Of a stretch of 64,000 nucleotides of DNA, positions 34,859 through 44,132 are shown one piece after another. Source of the DNA: Nostoc sp. JL33 (GTDB taxonomy: Bacteria; Cyanobacteriota; Cyanobacteriia; Cyanobacteriales; Nostocaceae); NCBI RefSeq assembly GCF_017114985.1, contig NZ_JABXKP010000052.1, positions 1-64,000 on the forward strand, in the 5' to 3' direction. The position numbers were made by a program, and so were the translations under genes. The notes beneath the pieces were generated by a model. The model did no database searches. It saw only the letters and a program-made list of their open reading frames with translations, and was not told where the DNA came from. Each line of letters starts with the position of its first letter. Position 1 is the first letter of the stretch.

Positions 34859-36031
34859 GTGAACAAGATGAATCTGTGCAAACAACGTCAAAGCAAGAAT
34901 AGGGTATTGATTTTAACTTCCCTGGCTGTGTTAGCGTCTCCATTAGTATTGCCCTTGCAACAAGCCTTTGCAGGAACATTAACGACCGTTGTAAATTTCA
35001 ACGGTACTAATGGAGCGGCCCCAAGTGCAGGCGTGTTTGCAGGCAGCGATGGCAATCTTTATGGAACTACTTCCGCAGGTGGTTCGCAAAGTAAAGGAAC
35101 AGCATTCAAATTAAGTAGTCCTACTTTTAGTACTCTGACTACACTAGTTAACTTCACTGGAGCCAATGGAACTAACCCAGTTGCAAGATTATTCCAAGCA
35201 AGTGATGGCAATCTATATGGTGCGACCTTTACAGGCGGTACAAATAACCTCGGTACGTTGTTTCAGTTGAAAAAAACAACTTTTACAAACTTGACAACTC
35301 TTTGGAATTTCAATGGCACTAATGGAGCCAAACCAGCAGGTCGATTGATTTCAGGTAGCGATCGCAACTTGTGGGGGATAACTTCTGCCGGTGGGGTCAA
35401 CAATAAAGGAACTGTATTCAAGATTCCGCTAACTGGTGGTGTCCCCACTGTCCTAGTTAACTTCAATGGTACTAATGGAGCAACTCCATTAGCAAGGTTG
35501 CAATTAGGTAGTGACGGAAACTACTATGGCACCGCCTCAGCAGGTGGAGCAACTAATAAAGGTGTGGCATTCAAGTTAACTCCCGCAGGAGCAATAACTT
35601 CATATAGCTTTAGTGGTGCTAATGGGCAAAGTCCCCAGGCTGGATTAATTGAATCTGATAAATTTATCTATGGCACGACTTCGCTGGGTGGAGCCAGTAA
35701 TAAAGGAGCTATATTCAAGGTTCCGCTCGGTGGCGGTACACCGGTTTTAGTTGCCAGCTTTAATGGCACCAATGGGGCTAACCCCACAGCTGCACTCACA
35801 AAAGGAAGCGACGGTAACTTCTATGGCACAACTTCTACAGGTGGTGCAAATAATAAAGGAGCCATCTATCGGTTGACTGGAGGAACCATCACTTTGTTAT
35901 TTAGTTTTAATGGCACAAATGGGGCAACTCCGCAGTCCACGCTAATTCAACTTGCTAATGGTGCATTTTACGGTACCGCCTCTACTGGTGGCGCTTCTGG
36001 ACAAGGAACCGTGTTTAAATTTACACCATAA
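34859..36031 (+). CDS. secreted GloVer-repeat (choice-of-anchor) protein
   Basis: A 390-residue exported protein. Residues 1-38 form a signal peptide (VLILTSLAVLASPLVLPLQQ, cleavage near AFAG). The mature part is about nine imperfect repeats of roughly 38 residues, each with GSDGNLYGTTSAGG and a NFNGTNGA-type segment, the Gloeo_Verruco repeat (TIGR03803 as I recall it), expected to form a beta-propeller-like surface structure. Role unknown, probably extracellular. The frame begins at GTG 34859 with AGGAG 4 bases upstream; ATG 34868 is the alternative start. Convergent with the next gene. Confidence 0.85.
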   Translation: MNKMNLCKQRQSKNRVLILTSLAVLASPLVLPLQQAFAGTLTTVVNFNGTNGAAPSAGVFAGSDGNLYGTTSAGGSQSKGTAFKLSSPTFSTLTTLVNFTGANGTNPVARLFQASDGNLYGATFTGGTNNLGTLFQLKKTTFTNLTTLWNFNGTNGAKPAGRLISGSDRNLWGITSAGGVNNKGTVFKIPLTGGVPTVLVNFNGTNGATPLARLQLGSDGNYYGTASAGGATNKGVAFKLTPAGAITSYSFSGANGQSPQAGLIESDKFIYGTTSLGGASNKGAIFKVPLGGGTPVLVASFNGTNGANPTAALTKGSDGNFYGTTSTGGANNKGAIYRLTGGTITLLFSFNGTNGATPQSTLIQLANGAFYGTASTGGASGQGTVFKFTP

Positions 36032-36044
36032 TCTCAAAGACGAC

Positions 36045-36560
36045 CTACGTGCAAAATAAATAGTAGAACGTAGATTTTTCCACTTTCAGATAGTCACGCT
36101 TACTGACTATTTGAAAGTGGAAAAAGTAGGAGTTATTTTGTGCAGCTACCATTTCTGCAATGCATTGTCCCAATAGAGATTTTAAATCTGATTTTTTCGC
36201 TTCAACTATGACAATTGCAGGTGCTTCTACCGTTAATTGTTCAGGTGAACGGCAAAGCAAGAAGCCACATACACCGTTGAGTCCAATACTCGCATCAACG
36301 TTAAACTCTTCCCCGGAAAACACGCTAATTGATGAATTGAAGATGCGCCGCACTTCCAGCAATACAGGATTAATTATCACCTCTGAACGAGCTTTTTCTG
36401 TATCTACTGCGTTCGCCCACGGTAAATCGTCTAAAATACCTTGCAGTCTGAAACTTGGAGTAATTCGTTCAATTGAGTCTGGGAAAAAGCGGACTCCTTC
36501 CACAGTACTCAGGTGAAAATCTTGTTTGACTTTGTTAATGGTGAATTGACTGTAGGGCAT
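36045..36560 (-). CDS. PD-(D/E)xK nuclease-like protein, C-terminus replaced by a palindromic repeat
   Basis: A 171-residue protein. Residues 85-125 show a restriction-endonuclease-like core: FNVDASIGLNGVCGFLL (Asp) and AIVIVEAKKSD (E-x-K), followed by a helix LLGQCIAEMVAAQ. Related cyanobacterial proteins continue with a further strand-rich segment; here the chain runs into a 22-bp inverted repeat (36075-36125) and ends FYYLFCT. The tail is therefore probably repeat-derived and the protein truncated. Biochemical activity is uncertain; the nuclease fold is inferred from the motif. No partner methylase or toxin gene is near. Confidence 0.65.
   Translation of the reverse strand: MPYSQFTINKVKQDFHLSTVEGVRFFPDSIERITPSFRLQGILDDLPWANAVDTEKARSEVIINPVLLEVRRIFNSSISVFSGEEFNVDASIGLNGVCGFLLCRSPEQLTVEAPAIVIVEAKKSDLKSLLGQCIAEMVAAQNNSYFFHFQIVSKRDYLKVEKSTFYYLFCT
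36075..36125. repeat. 22-bp inverted repeat inside a gene end
   Basis: TTTTTCCACTTTCAGATAGTCA (arm 36075-36096) is inverted at 36104-36125 with one mismatch and a 7-base loop. It lies within the last codons of the nuclease-like gene and could double as a terminator between the convergent genes. Confidence 0.7.
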
Positions 36561-36670
36561 GAGAAATAATTCTCCATCAATTTGCTTGATTGTAATAGAT
36601 TGTTATTTTTTCCTTCGCCCTCCCCCTTTCATGCTAAGAATTTTCGCTTCAACTCGTTTTTGATGAAGGG

Positions 36671-38185
36671 CTAGTCCTCCCAAGCGAGAGTGCGTTTGAC
36701 TGCCTTTTGCCAAGTCGCAAAGTTGGACAAGGGGAAATTGTGCGCCGGCTCAAACACACGCTCAATCTGCCGTTGCTGCACCAATGCTTCATGGCTCTGC
36801 CAAAATCCTACAGCTAAACCTGCTGCAAATGCTGCGCCCAGAACGGTCGTATCACGCATTATCGGACGTTCAACTGGAATACCCAACACATCAGCCTGAA
36901 ACTGCATCAGGAAATTATTCTCGCAAGCACCACCATCTACGGTTAATCGCCCAACTGGAGTACTGCTAGATGCATTTATCGCCTGCACCACCTCCAGAAC
37001 TTGATAAGCGATCGCTTCCAACACGGCGCGAACTAGATGCTCTGGTTCTACACTGGCGGTAATGCCGAAAAAGGCTCCCCTGGCGCTCATATCCCAGTAA
37101 GGTGCGCCCAATCCACTAAATGCAGGCACAAAGTAGACTCCGCCATTATCTTTTACCTGATTTGCCATCGCTTCAGTTTCAGCAGCAGTTTTAATCAGCT
37201 TCAGGCGATCGCGCAACCATTGGATACAAGCCCCACTAGTAAACATACTGCCTTCAAGAGCATAGCCTACATCTAAATTATCCCTTGACTTCCTTTGCGT
37301 CCATGCCACCGTGGAAATTAGTTGATGCGGCGACCGCACAATTTGATTACCTGTATGAGCTACCAAAAAGCTACCAGTACCATAAGTACATTTGATCATA
37401 CCGGGGCGATCGCAGCCATGACCAAATAGAGCCGCTTGTTGATCTCCCAAGATGGCAGTGATCGGAATTTCAGCGCCCAACAAAGTCGCATCAGTAACTC
37501 CAAATAGTCCTAAACTCGGCTGAATCTGGGGCAAAATATCAGCCGGAATTTGAAACAGATCCAATAAAATCTCATCCCATTCACAGGTTTTGAGATTCAT
37601 CAACATTGTCCGGCTGGCGTTGCTGTGGTCAGTAGCATGGACTTTCCCACCTGTGAGGTTCCACAACACCCAGGTATCAATAGTTCCGGCTAAGACATTG
37701 TTCAGGTCAATATCGGTAAAATTGTCTAATAGCCACCTAAGCTTGGTAGCAGAAAAGTAGGCATCGATAATTAAGCCGGTGCGATCGTAAATTTCTTGAG
37801 CGTAGCCTTGCTGTTGTAACTGATGGCAAAGGGGAGCAGTGCGGCGATCTTGCCAGACGATCGCTCTTTGGAGTGGTTTACCAGTAGTTTTGTCCCAAAT
37901 CAAACAGGTTTCGCGCTGCACAGTTAGTCCCAAGGCTGCGATCGCGGATGGAGGAATCTGGGCATTCCCAATGGCAGTTTGCATCACCCAACAGGTATCC
38001 TGCCAGATTTGTTGAGGGTCATGCTCTAACCATCCAGGCTGAAGATAATACTGAGTTAGTTCTTTGTATGCCTGTCCAACAATCTGGCCGTCTGCGTTAA
38101 ACACAAAGGCGCGGTTGCCTGTTGTACCTAAGTCCAGTGCTAAGATGTAACCCGATGATGGAGTTGTGTTGCCAAGTGTGTGCAT
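36671..38185 (-). CDS. glpK: glycerol kinase
   Basis: About 504 residues, a FGGY-family kinase that phosphorylates glycerol to glycerol 3-phosphate. It shows the N-terminal phosphate loop LALDLGTTGNRAFVF, the substrate region LTVQRETCLIWDK and AIVWQDRRTA, the TYGTGSFLVAHTG segment, and the C-terminal ATP-binding DGGACENNFLMQFQADVLG. All match GlpK. The frame is open to TTG 38221, but ATG 38185 is preferred since the extra residues are encoded by a HIP1-rich stretch and lie outside the usual family start. A single gene without glpF or glpD beside it. Confidence 0.93.
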   Translation of the reverse strand: MHTLGNTTPSSGYILALDLGTTGNRAFVFNADGQIVGQAYKELTQYYLQPGWLEHDPQQIWQDTCWVMQTAIGNAQIPPSAIAALGLTVQRETCLIWDKTTGKPLQRAIVWQDRRTAPLCHQLQQQGYAQEIYDRTGLIIDAYFSATKLRWLLDNFTDIDLNNVLAGTIDTWVLWNLTGGKVHATDHSNASRTMLMNLKTCEWDEILLDLFQIPADILPQIQPSLGLFGVTDATLLGAEIPITAILGDQQAALFGHGCDRPGMIKCTYGTGSFLVAHTGNQIVRSPHQLISTVAWTQRKSRDNLDVGYALEGSMFTSGACIQWLRDRLKLIKTAAETEAMANQVKDNGGVYFVPAFSGLGAPYWDMSARGAFFGITASVEPEHLVRAVLEAIAYQVLEVVQAINASSSTPVGRLTVDGGACENNFLMQFQADVLGIPVERPIMRDTTVLGAAFAAGLAVGFWQSHEALVQQRQIERVFEPAHNFPLSNFATWQKAVKRTLAWED

Positions 38186-38221
38186 AGGCGCTTTGACATG
38201 CCGCGATCGCGATTTTAGCAA

Positions 38222-38621
38222 TACACGTCAAATCAGATATACATTATTTTGGGTACATTTTGAAGATAAATAATCAAATATAAAATATTTTTCTTATAAG
38301 ACAGTTTATCTAAGCAATAAAAATTAGAGGGGCGATTATTTTCCCCTTCAGATATTATTATTTTTGAATTTTGAATGCGTGAATTTTGAATTGTTATGAG
38401 CTGTAAGCAAAAATAGCTCAAATCCCTTGTTTAGTAGGTTCTTAGGAATTATCAGACAGAGCTTTTATAGAGAACCTATAACCCAAAGTATATTAATAAG
38501 TATTAGTTATAATTTTTTTATATTCTAGCTATGCATCGTCATCTCCTTTCATGGGGTAAATTGGGTTTATCCCTTGAGAGAAAAGAACCTTTCGATTTTG
38601 TCGTTAGTCTTGTAAAGGTAA
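38222..38621. other. AT-rich intergenic region
   Basis: No gene seen. It contains a short TTTTGAATTTTGAATG tandem stretch near 38365 and otherwise AT-rich sequence between glpK and the tRNA gene. Confidence 0.4.
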
Positions 38622-38694
38622 CGAGCGCGGAGGGATTTGAACCCCCGACCCACAGAACCGGAATCTGTTGCTCTATCCACTGAGCTACGCGCCC
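38622..38694 (-). tRNA. tRNA-Arg (CCG)
   Basis: The reverse complement folds as a 73-nt tRNA. The acceptor GGGCGCG pairs with CGCGCTC (one G-U), with G as discriminator. The D-arm region is TAGCTCAGTGGATAGAGC, the anticodon stem ACAGA/TCTGT encloses the loop TTCCGGT, and the T-arm is GGGGGTTCAAATCCCTC. The anticodon is CCG. CCA is not encoded, as is common in cyanobacteria. Confidence 0.93.
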
Positions 38695-38759
38695 TTAGTC
38701 TCCCAGATTATAGCACATCTGTGATCAAATTTGCAGCCGAGAAAAACTTGCTTTCTGCG

Positions 38760-39965
38760 TTAAAGATAATTAGCTGGGTCTACGGGTGTGCCATCTCGAC
38801 GGACTTCAAAGTGCAGGTGGGGGCCAGTTGAGAAACCTGTGGAACCGACAGCAGCGATCGCTTGTCCGCGTTCAACTGCTTGTCCTTCGGTAACATACAA
38901 CTCGCTGGTATGCCCGTACAATGTAGTCATGCCATTACCGTGATCGATAATTACCGCTCTGCCATAACCACCATACCACCCAGCAAAAATTACTGTTCCC
39001 GAATCGGCTGCCCGAATTGTGCTACCATAGCTAGCGGCAAAATCCAACCCGGCATGAAAGCGACGATAGCCGAGGATTGGGTGCATCCGCCAGCCAAAGG
39101 GACTGCTAGTAGGAGCATCGCTAGGATATGTCATTACACCAGTTCCCCGAATGATCACACTTGTACGGCTGTTGGTTTTTGCTTGCGCTTCTTCTGCTGC
39201 TCTGGCTTCTTCTACCTTTTGTTGAATCAAGACTTCCAGATTTTTGGATTCCCTCTCTAGCTGATTTTGGGCTGCTTCCAAGGCGAGGCGATCGCTATTG
39301 AGGCGTTGAATCAATTCTGATTGCGATTGCGCCTGAGCTTGATAATCGGCTTTTTGTGCCAGCAGTTGCTCACGAATTAAGGCAATTTCGTTTTTTTGCT
39401 GTTCTACTTCCGTTTTTTGTTTATTGATCTGCTTTGCTTGGGCGTTGAGTTTTACCAAAATTTGCTGGTCTGCCTGATACACTAACTTCAACTGATAACG
39501 GCGGCTGATAAAGTCGCTGATATTTTGACTTTCGAGCAAAACTGCCCATCCAACAGATGCAGGCGATCGCTGGAGATAACGCAATCGTGCTACTGTTGCT
39601 ATTTGCCGCTTTTCATAGTCACGTTCTGCTACTGCTAAATCAGCTTCTAACTGCTTCTGGCGTTGGGTGGCGAGTTGTAATCGTAATTCGCTCTCTTGAA
39701 GATAGTGATCTGTGGTTTGCAAATTTTGCTTTAAACCAGTGAGGTGTTTTTCGGCTCCTTGTTGGAGATTTGTTAAGCGATCGCGATCGTTAACCACACC
39801 CTGCTGCTGCTGGTTCATTTGTTGCTGCTGTTGTCGCAGAGTATCAATAGACCCTGTGGGCGTTGCGTAGGCTGGAATTAATGCTAAACCAATCCACAAA
39901 ATGCAGCAAAATGCAATAGATAAACAGCAATAAATCTGCTGTTTTCTGAGAAATCGCGCTCTCAT
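38760..39965 (-). CDS. EnvC-like murein hydrolase activator / M23 peptidase
   Basis: A 401-residue exported protein. A signal peptide spans residues 1-35 (SIAFCCILWIGLALIPAYA). Residues 40-255 are a long Gln/Lys/Glu-rich coiled coil (RQQQQQMNQQQQGVVNDRDR, LNAQAKQINKQKTEVEQQKN). The C-terminal LytM domain has HAGLDFAA, TLYGHTS and GPHLHFEVR, keeping the metal-binding His-x(3)-Asp and His-x-His pattern, so it may be an active endopeptidase rather than a pure activator. It acts on peptidoglycan, probably in septum splitting. Single gene next to tRNA-Arg. Confidence 0.92.
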   Translation of the reverse strand: MRARFLRKQQIYCCLSIAFCCILWIGLALIPAYATPTGSIDTLRQQQQQMNQQQQGVVNDRDRLTNLQQGAEKHLTGLKQNLQTTDHYLQESELRLQLATQRQKQLEADLAVAERDYEKRQIATVARLRYLQRSPASVGWAVLLESQNISDFISRRYQLKLVYQADQQILVKLNAQAKQINKQKTEVEQQKNEIALIREQLLAQKADYQAQAQSQSELIQRLNSDRLALEAAQNQLERESKNLEVLIQQKVEEARAAEEAQAKTNSRTSVIIRGTGVMTYPSDAPTSSPFGWRMHPILGYRRFHAGLDFAASYGSTIRAADSGTVIFAGWYGGYGRAVIIDHGNGMTTLYGHTSELYVTEGQAVERGQAIAAVGSTGFSTGPHLHFEVRRDGTPVDPANYL

Positions 39966-40214
39966 AGTGCGAACCTAACCAAAACAATGTTTTCAAACAC
40001 TATGAGGATTATTCCCAAAATCTGATTCACCCACTCCAACACCATGTCTCAAATTGGTCTGCCAAGTTGTAACACAAAGATTCCATTTGTGTCAGCATTG
40101 GGCAGATATATCACAATACGGTGGCTTAAGGCTAAAAAATAAAACTGGTGTAGGGAACCCAACATTATCAAGGATTTGTTGGGTAACGCTTAAGCTCAAT
40201 CCAACCGACTATTC

Positions 40215-40428
40215 TAGGACTTACGCACTGTACAAATGCATCGTGATCTGCAATAAATTCTATTGAGGAAGTTTTCAGGCTTTTGTTAATTATCCTGCGA
40301 TGCCTACGGCGGTAAACTACGTAAATTGACGATACTGTAGGGGTAAAGCGCATTGCTAAACCCCTACGAAAGATATGGTTTTTAACCTTGATTCATATTT
40401 GGTATTTCTTGTCAATGTCTAAGTCCTA
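40215..40428. mobile_element. MITE, modular family, copy C (inverted to copy A)
   Basis: TAGGACTTACGCA begins at 40215 and AAGTCCTA ends at 40428 (right repeat TGTCTAAGTCCTA, two mismatches). Its interior is the reverse complement of copy A over the CCTGCGATGCCTACGGCGG block and the AGATATGG scaffold. The central hairpin differs, using GTAGGGGT/ACCCCTAC (40337-40367). Confidence 0.8.
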
Positions 40429-40546
40429 TATTCTTCTTAACCCAAGCGTATTAAGGTATATCAGCCGATGAGATGTATGAACGCACGTATAGCAATTCTC
40501 TTAATTACCTTAGTTTTTCCAGGTTTGGTGGTGGTGGGAGTATAGT

Positions 40547-40679
40547 GAATACGGTTCGGATAAGGTTTTTTGATGATACGCCGCTAATCGCAAAGACGCG
40601 ATAAATCGCCGTCTTTACAATAATCAGTCCTTTGTAGAGACGGCGATTTATCGCGTCTCTTGCCTTAACCGAACCGTAT
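40547..40679. mobile_element. MITE-like element with 11-bp target-site duplication
   Basis: Inverted ends AATACGGTTCGG (40548-40559) and CCGAACCGTATT (40668-40679) enclose a 21-bp perfect inner inverted repeat (40594-40614 and 40637-40657, starting AGACGCGATAAATCG). GGGAGTATAGT occurs on both sides (40536-40546 and 40680-40690), the footprint of insertion. The long duplication resembles IS4-type transposition, which is an inference. No transposase is encoded. Confidence 0.8.
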
Positions 40680-40772
40680 TGGGAGTATAGTTATATTGGT
40701 TGGCTCTCGATTATGATCCAGCGAATAAGTTGAGTGTTCCACTAGGACGGGTCTTTAAGCGGACATAATCTA

Positions 40773-40808
40773 AAACCGTGTCCTATTTGGGGCAATAAGA
40801 CACGGTTT
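40773..40808 (-). terminator. terminator-like hairpin
   Basis: AAACCGTGTC (40773-40782) is inverted at 40799-40808 around a 16-base loop. On the minus strand the stem ends in TTTT. It lies 69 bases downstream of the zinc-ribbon gene's stop. Confidence 0.55.
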
Positions 40809-40876
40809 CACAGCAGTATTTACTTATAAAATTACAAAAATCAAAGTAGAATTTGATTTATACCAAAGTAATCCAT

Positions 40877-41263
40877 TTACTCAAGTTTGTTTCCTGGTTC
40901 ATTAACTTTCTCTGTTGTGGGAAAGATTTGGCGATCATAGTTTGTCCTTTCCTGAGTCAGGGCGATCGCACTAAAGAAAATAGCACTTCCTACAGCCAGA
41001 GCGATCATCGGACGCTTAAGCAGGACAAAATCTCTGATAATCCTAGCTAAAGGGTGGCTTTGACGACGTAGCGACGAAGACAACATCAATTGTCTCCAAG
41101 TAAATGGATCGCGCACATAATGACCGCTTTGGCAAACTACTAGCCGTTCCTGACAATAGGGACAGCAAAATAAGCCCATCCGCGTTTTAATTGGTTTGGG
41201 CGTAGCATTTCTTTGGCAAATTGGGCAAGTAACATAATGATTATCAAAGGTGTGTATATTCAT
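40877..41263 (-). CDS. zinc-ribbon protein with one membrane segment
   Basis: A 128-residue protein. CPIC near residue 13 and CPYC near residue 34 form a four-cysteine zinc ribbon. Residues 83-103 (RPMIALAVGSAIFFSAIAL) are a single membrane helix, and the C-terminal tail is polar. No wider family is recognised. With the ribbon N-terminal and one late helix it is probably a cytoplasm-facing membrane-tethered protein; function unknown. Confidence 0.65.
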   Translation of the reverse strand: MNIHTFDNHYVTCPICQRNATPKPIKTRMGLFCCPYCQERLVVCQSGHYVRDPFTWRQLMLSSSLRRQSHPLARIIRDFVLLKRPMIALAVGSAIFFSAIALTQERTNYDRQIFPTTEKVNEPGNKLE

Positions 41264-41736
41264 TTACCTCATCCGCCTAGTCCATTTACTCGCTCTATAA
41301 CAATAGCTATATTGAATTGGGATCAATACTTAGCAGACTTCCAAGTATGGTCTGACATCAGCCATAAATCATACATATATTGTATTACTATCAAGGGTGG
41401 CTGAATGGTCGCAACACGAGTATAGCTAGATTTAGGCAAGCATGACTCCTAGTTAATGTTTGCAGGTGCGTCCACCCAGCGCCCAAAAACTCTGTTGTCT
41501 CTAGAAAGAATCGCGTTGGTGCTGACTCCCACCCCACTAACCATCGTTAACCCTTAAATAATAATTGTCTCCCATTTAACCATTGTTCCCACAAAAATTT
41601 TGCACAATCACATTTTTTACTAAAGCTTTATAAATCAAGCAAATAAAGTCTACTTGTCTGGTTGCTAAATAATGGCTCACAATGAGAAGTAACAGATAAA
41701 AATTTAAATTTTTTCTTACATTTACCCCGCCTCTGA
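41264..41736. other. intergenic between divergent genes
   Basis: About 473 bases between the divergent zinc-ribbon and CLC genes. No gene, tRNA or clear repeat is seen; both promoters presumably lie here. Confidence 0.4.
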
Positions 41737-43641
41737 ATGACTCTCTTGCCTCCCACTCAACTGAGGAAGGTAACGGAACAACCTGCCTTTCCTACACCTT
41801 CCGCTCGTTTAGCTCACCTAATTAATCGTTTTCAACCATCCCCAGAAACAGTTGTGCTGTTTTTAGCCATGCTTATTGGCGGTGGTACGGGTATGGGTAT
41901 AGTCACCTTTCACTATTTAATCCAGCTAATTCACCAGCTGATGCTGGAAAATTTAATGGGTCAAATCGGCGTCTGGGGTGCTTGGACTTTAGCCTGCGTT
42001 CCCACCCTTGGCGGATTAATCGTTGGCTTGATGCGCTGGCGCACTCAAGACTTTGGCCCCGGACTTTCATCTTTGATCGCCGCTTCCCAAGGAACAGAGA
42101 TTAGGCGACCACTACGACCAGTTACGAAGATGCTGGCTGCATCTGTTTCTTTGGGGAGTGGTGCTTCTTTGGGGCCAGAGGGGCCGAGTGTAGAAATTGG
42201 TGCAAATTTTGGGATGTTGTTGTCTGTGATCTTAAATGTATCTCAAGAACGACAACGTTTGCTGTTGGGTGCTGGTGCGGCGGCTGGACTTGCGGCTGGA
42301 TTTAATGCTCCCATCGCTGGAGTATTTTTTGCCCTAGAGGTGGTGATGGGAGCTACATCTTTCGCTACTTCTGCTGTGAGTGTGGTGCTGCTAGCGGCGG
42401 TGGTAGCAGCATTAATTGCCCAAATTGGTTTGGGGACACAACCTGCTTTTGATTTACCTGTTTACCAAGTCCGCAGTCCTTTGGAATTACCCCTTTATCT
42501 TGGCTTGGGTTTAGGGGCCAGCCTAGTTTCTCTGGCTTATACAGAATCAATTCGTTTAGCAAAAGCCTGCTTTGCTGGGAAGGTTCCCGGTTTTGCTTTT
42601 TTGGGACGAATTCCTAAGCCGATTCATCCGATTATTGGCGGTGTAATCATTGGCGCAGTTGCTTTGCAATTCCCGCAAATTCTCGGTGTCGGTTATGAAA
42701 CTGTAGAAGCAATGCTTCAGGATGTGGAGTTTCCACTCTACCTGTTGGTGGTGCTGTTGGTGGTGAAGTTATTGATGACTGCAATTAGTACAGGTAGTGG
42801 TTTCATTGGCGGTTTGTTTGCACCAGCAATGTTTTTAGGTGCTTCTTTTGGATCAGCTTACGCGAAAATTTTGGCTGTGGTATTCCCGGCAATTTGCGAT
42901 CAGATGGCGGCTCCCCCGGCTTACGCAATGGTAGGAATGGCAGCAGTGCTGGCTGCTAGTGTCAGAGCGCCGTTAACCGCTATTTTAATGCTGTTTGAAT
43001 TAACCCGCGACTATCGGATTGTTTTACCGTTGATGGCAGCTGTGGGTTTGAGTGTTTGGCTAGTGGAAATGATTAAACCAACTTTTAACTCTAACTCTAA
43101 TCTACAACAAATTGGTCTTTCGGAATTGAAAGATGAAAAAGCGGAAATGTTGCAGCAAATTTTGGTAGAAGATGCCATGTACCCCTGTCCAAAAAAGCTA
43201 CCTGCAACCCTTGGGGTGTTAGATGCAGCTGTGGAAATGACACGCGATCGCGTCCGCAGTGCTTTAGTAATTGATCAAGCAGAGCAATTAGTTGGTATAC
43301 TTTCTCTGGAAGATATTAACCGTGCCCTTGCTATTGGGCAAACTTACCCAAATTCCCTAACTGAAATTCCAGATAATTTATCCAGTCAAACCCTGATAGA
43401 TATTTGTACTACTGAAATCCTCTACGCATGGCAGGATGAACTATTATCTGAGGCTTTAGACCGGATGAGTCTGAGAGGTTTGCATCAATTACCAGTGGTT
43501 GCACGAGACAAACCCGATCGCATTTTGGGTTTACTAGAAAGAGAGCAAATTGCACTCACCTGCAATTTAGCAGTTACGCGCAAGGCACTTCGCCACTATT
43601 TACCAGTCTTACCCACCACAGATATAGTTATTAATAATTAG
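41737..43641 (+). CDS. CLC-family chloride channel or transporter with CBS domains
   Basis: A 634-residue membrane protein. The CLC pore covers residues 30-450 with the filter motifs GSGASLGPEGPS (gating Glu148), GFIGGLFAPAMFLG and a late VLAASVRAPLTAILML. A pair of CBS domains occupies about residues 480-620 (EDAMYPCPKKLP, ALVIDQAEQLVGILSLEDIN, QLPVVARDKPDRILGLLERE), which usually bind adenine nucleotides and regulate gating. The segment corresponding to the internal proton glutamate of E. coli ClcA (IIEEM) reads ALEVV, with Glu201 then Val202. The second glutamate is therefore missing and channel-like transport is possible. Confidence 0.92.
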   Translation: MTLLPPTQLRKVTEQPAFPTPSARLAHLINRFQPSPETVVLFLAMLIGGGTGMGIVTFHYLIQLIHQLMLENLMGQIGVWGAWTLACVPTLGGLIVGLMRWRTQDFGPGLSSLIAASQGTEIRRPLRPVTKMLAASVSLGSGASLGPEGPSVEIGANFGMLLSVILNVSQERQRLLLGAGAAAGLAAGFNAPIAGVFFALEVVMGATSFATSAVSVVLLAAVVAALIAQIGLGTQPAFDLPVYQVRSPLELPLYLGLGLGASLVSLAYTESIRLAKACFAGKVPGFAFLGRIPKPIHPIIGGVIIGAVALQFPQILGVGYETVEAMLQDVEFPLYLLVVLLVVKLLMTAISTGSGFIGGLFAPAMFLGASFGSAYAKILAVVFPAICDQMAAPPAYAMVGMAAVLAASVRAPLTAILMLFELTRDYRIVLPLMAAVGLSVWLVEMIKPTFNSNSNLQQIGLSELKDEKAEMLQQILVEDAMYPCPKKLPATLGVLDAAVEMTRDRVRSALVIDQAEQLVGILSLEDINRALAIGQTYPNSLTEIPDNLSSQTLIDICTTEILYAWQDELLSEALDRMSLRGLHQLPVVARDKPDRILGLLEREQIALTCNLAVTRKALRHYLPVLPTTDIVINN

Positions 43642-44132
43642 TCAAGGGTGAATCAATTTAGGATTTTAGATTTGCGATCGCATAGCGTTAGCGAGATCCG
43701 AGCGTCTTTTAGATTGACTGCACCCACAAGGGAGAGCGACTGCGGTGGACGGCTTCCTCAGTATAAAGCAAGTGCGTTGGGGCATAAACCAAAAAACAAT
43801 CTAAAATCCAAATTTGGCATCCTCAAGGGTCAAAAATCTTGGGCTTTTGATTAATGACTCTTGAGTGCCAATTTAGATTGAAGAAAAGGCGGTTTTCGCT
43901 TCATGCTGGATTAACGTGCCACTATGCGCTTTTACCCTTTGTGGGTGACACAAATCCCAAATCTTCAACCCCATCCGTTTATTGGTGGGGTCAATCCAAA
44001 ATCCCAAATTGTTCGACTGAGCATCTTTCTTTGCCCGTAGCTCTGTCGTTCGCCTCCAGTTCCGTAGGGAAGCGTCACACCGTGAAAGTCTAAAGTCTAA
44101 AATCTGTTGACTTTGGACTCTTGACTATATTA
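43642..44132. other. repeat-derived intergenic region
   Basis: No gene. Frames at 43648-43854 and 43854-44093 consist of dispersed repeats. A block at 43900-43947 (starting TTCATGCTGGATTAACGTGC) is the inverse of one at 45490-45540, and a decayed direct copy lies near 43718. Confidence 0.5.

Noticed and set aside
43648..44093. Two adjoining short frames
   Set aside because: Both are made of STRR and dispersed repeat sequence shared with 45.4-45.6 kb.
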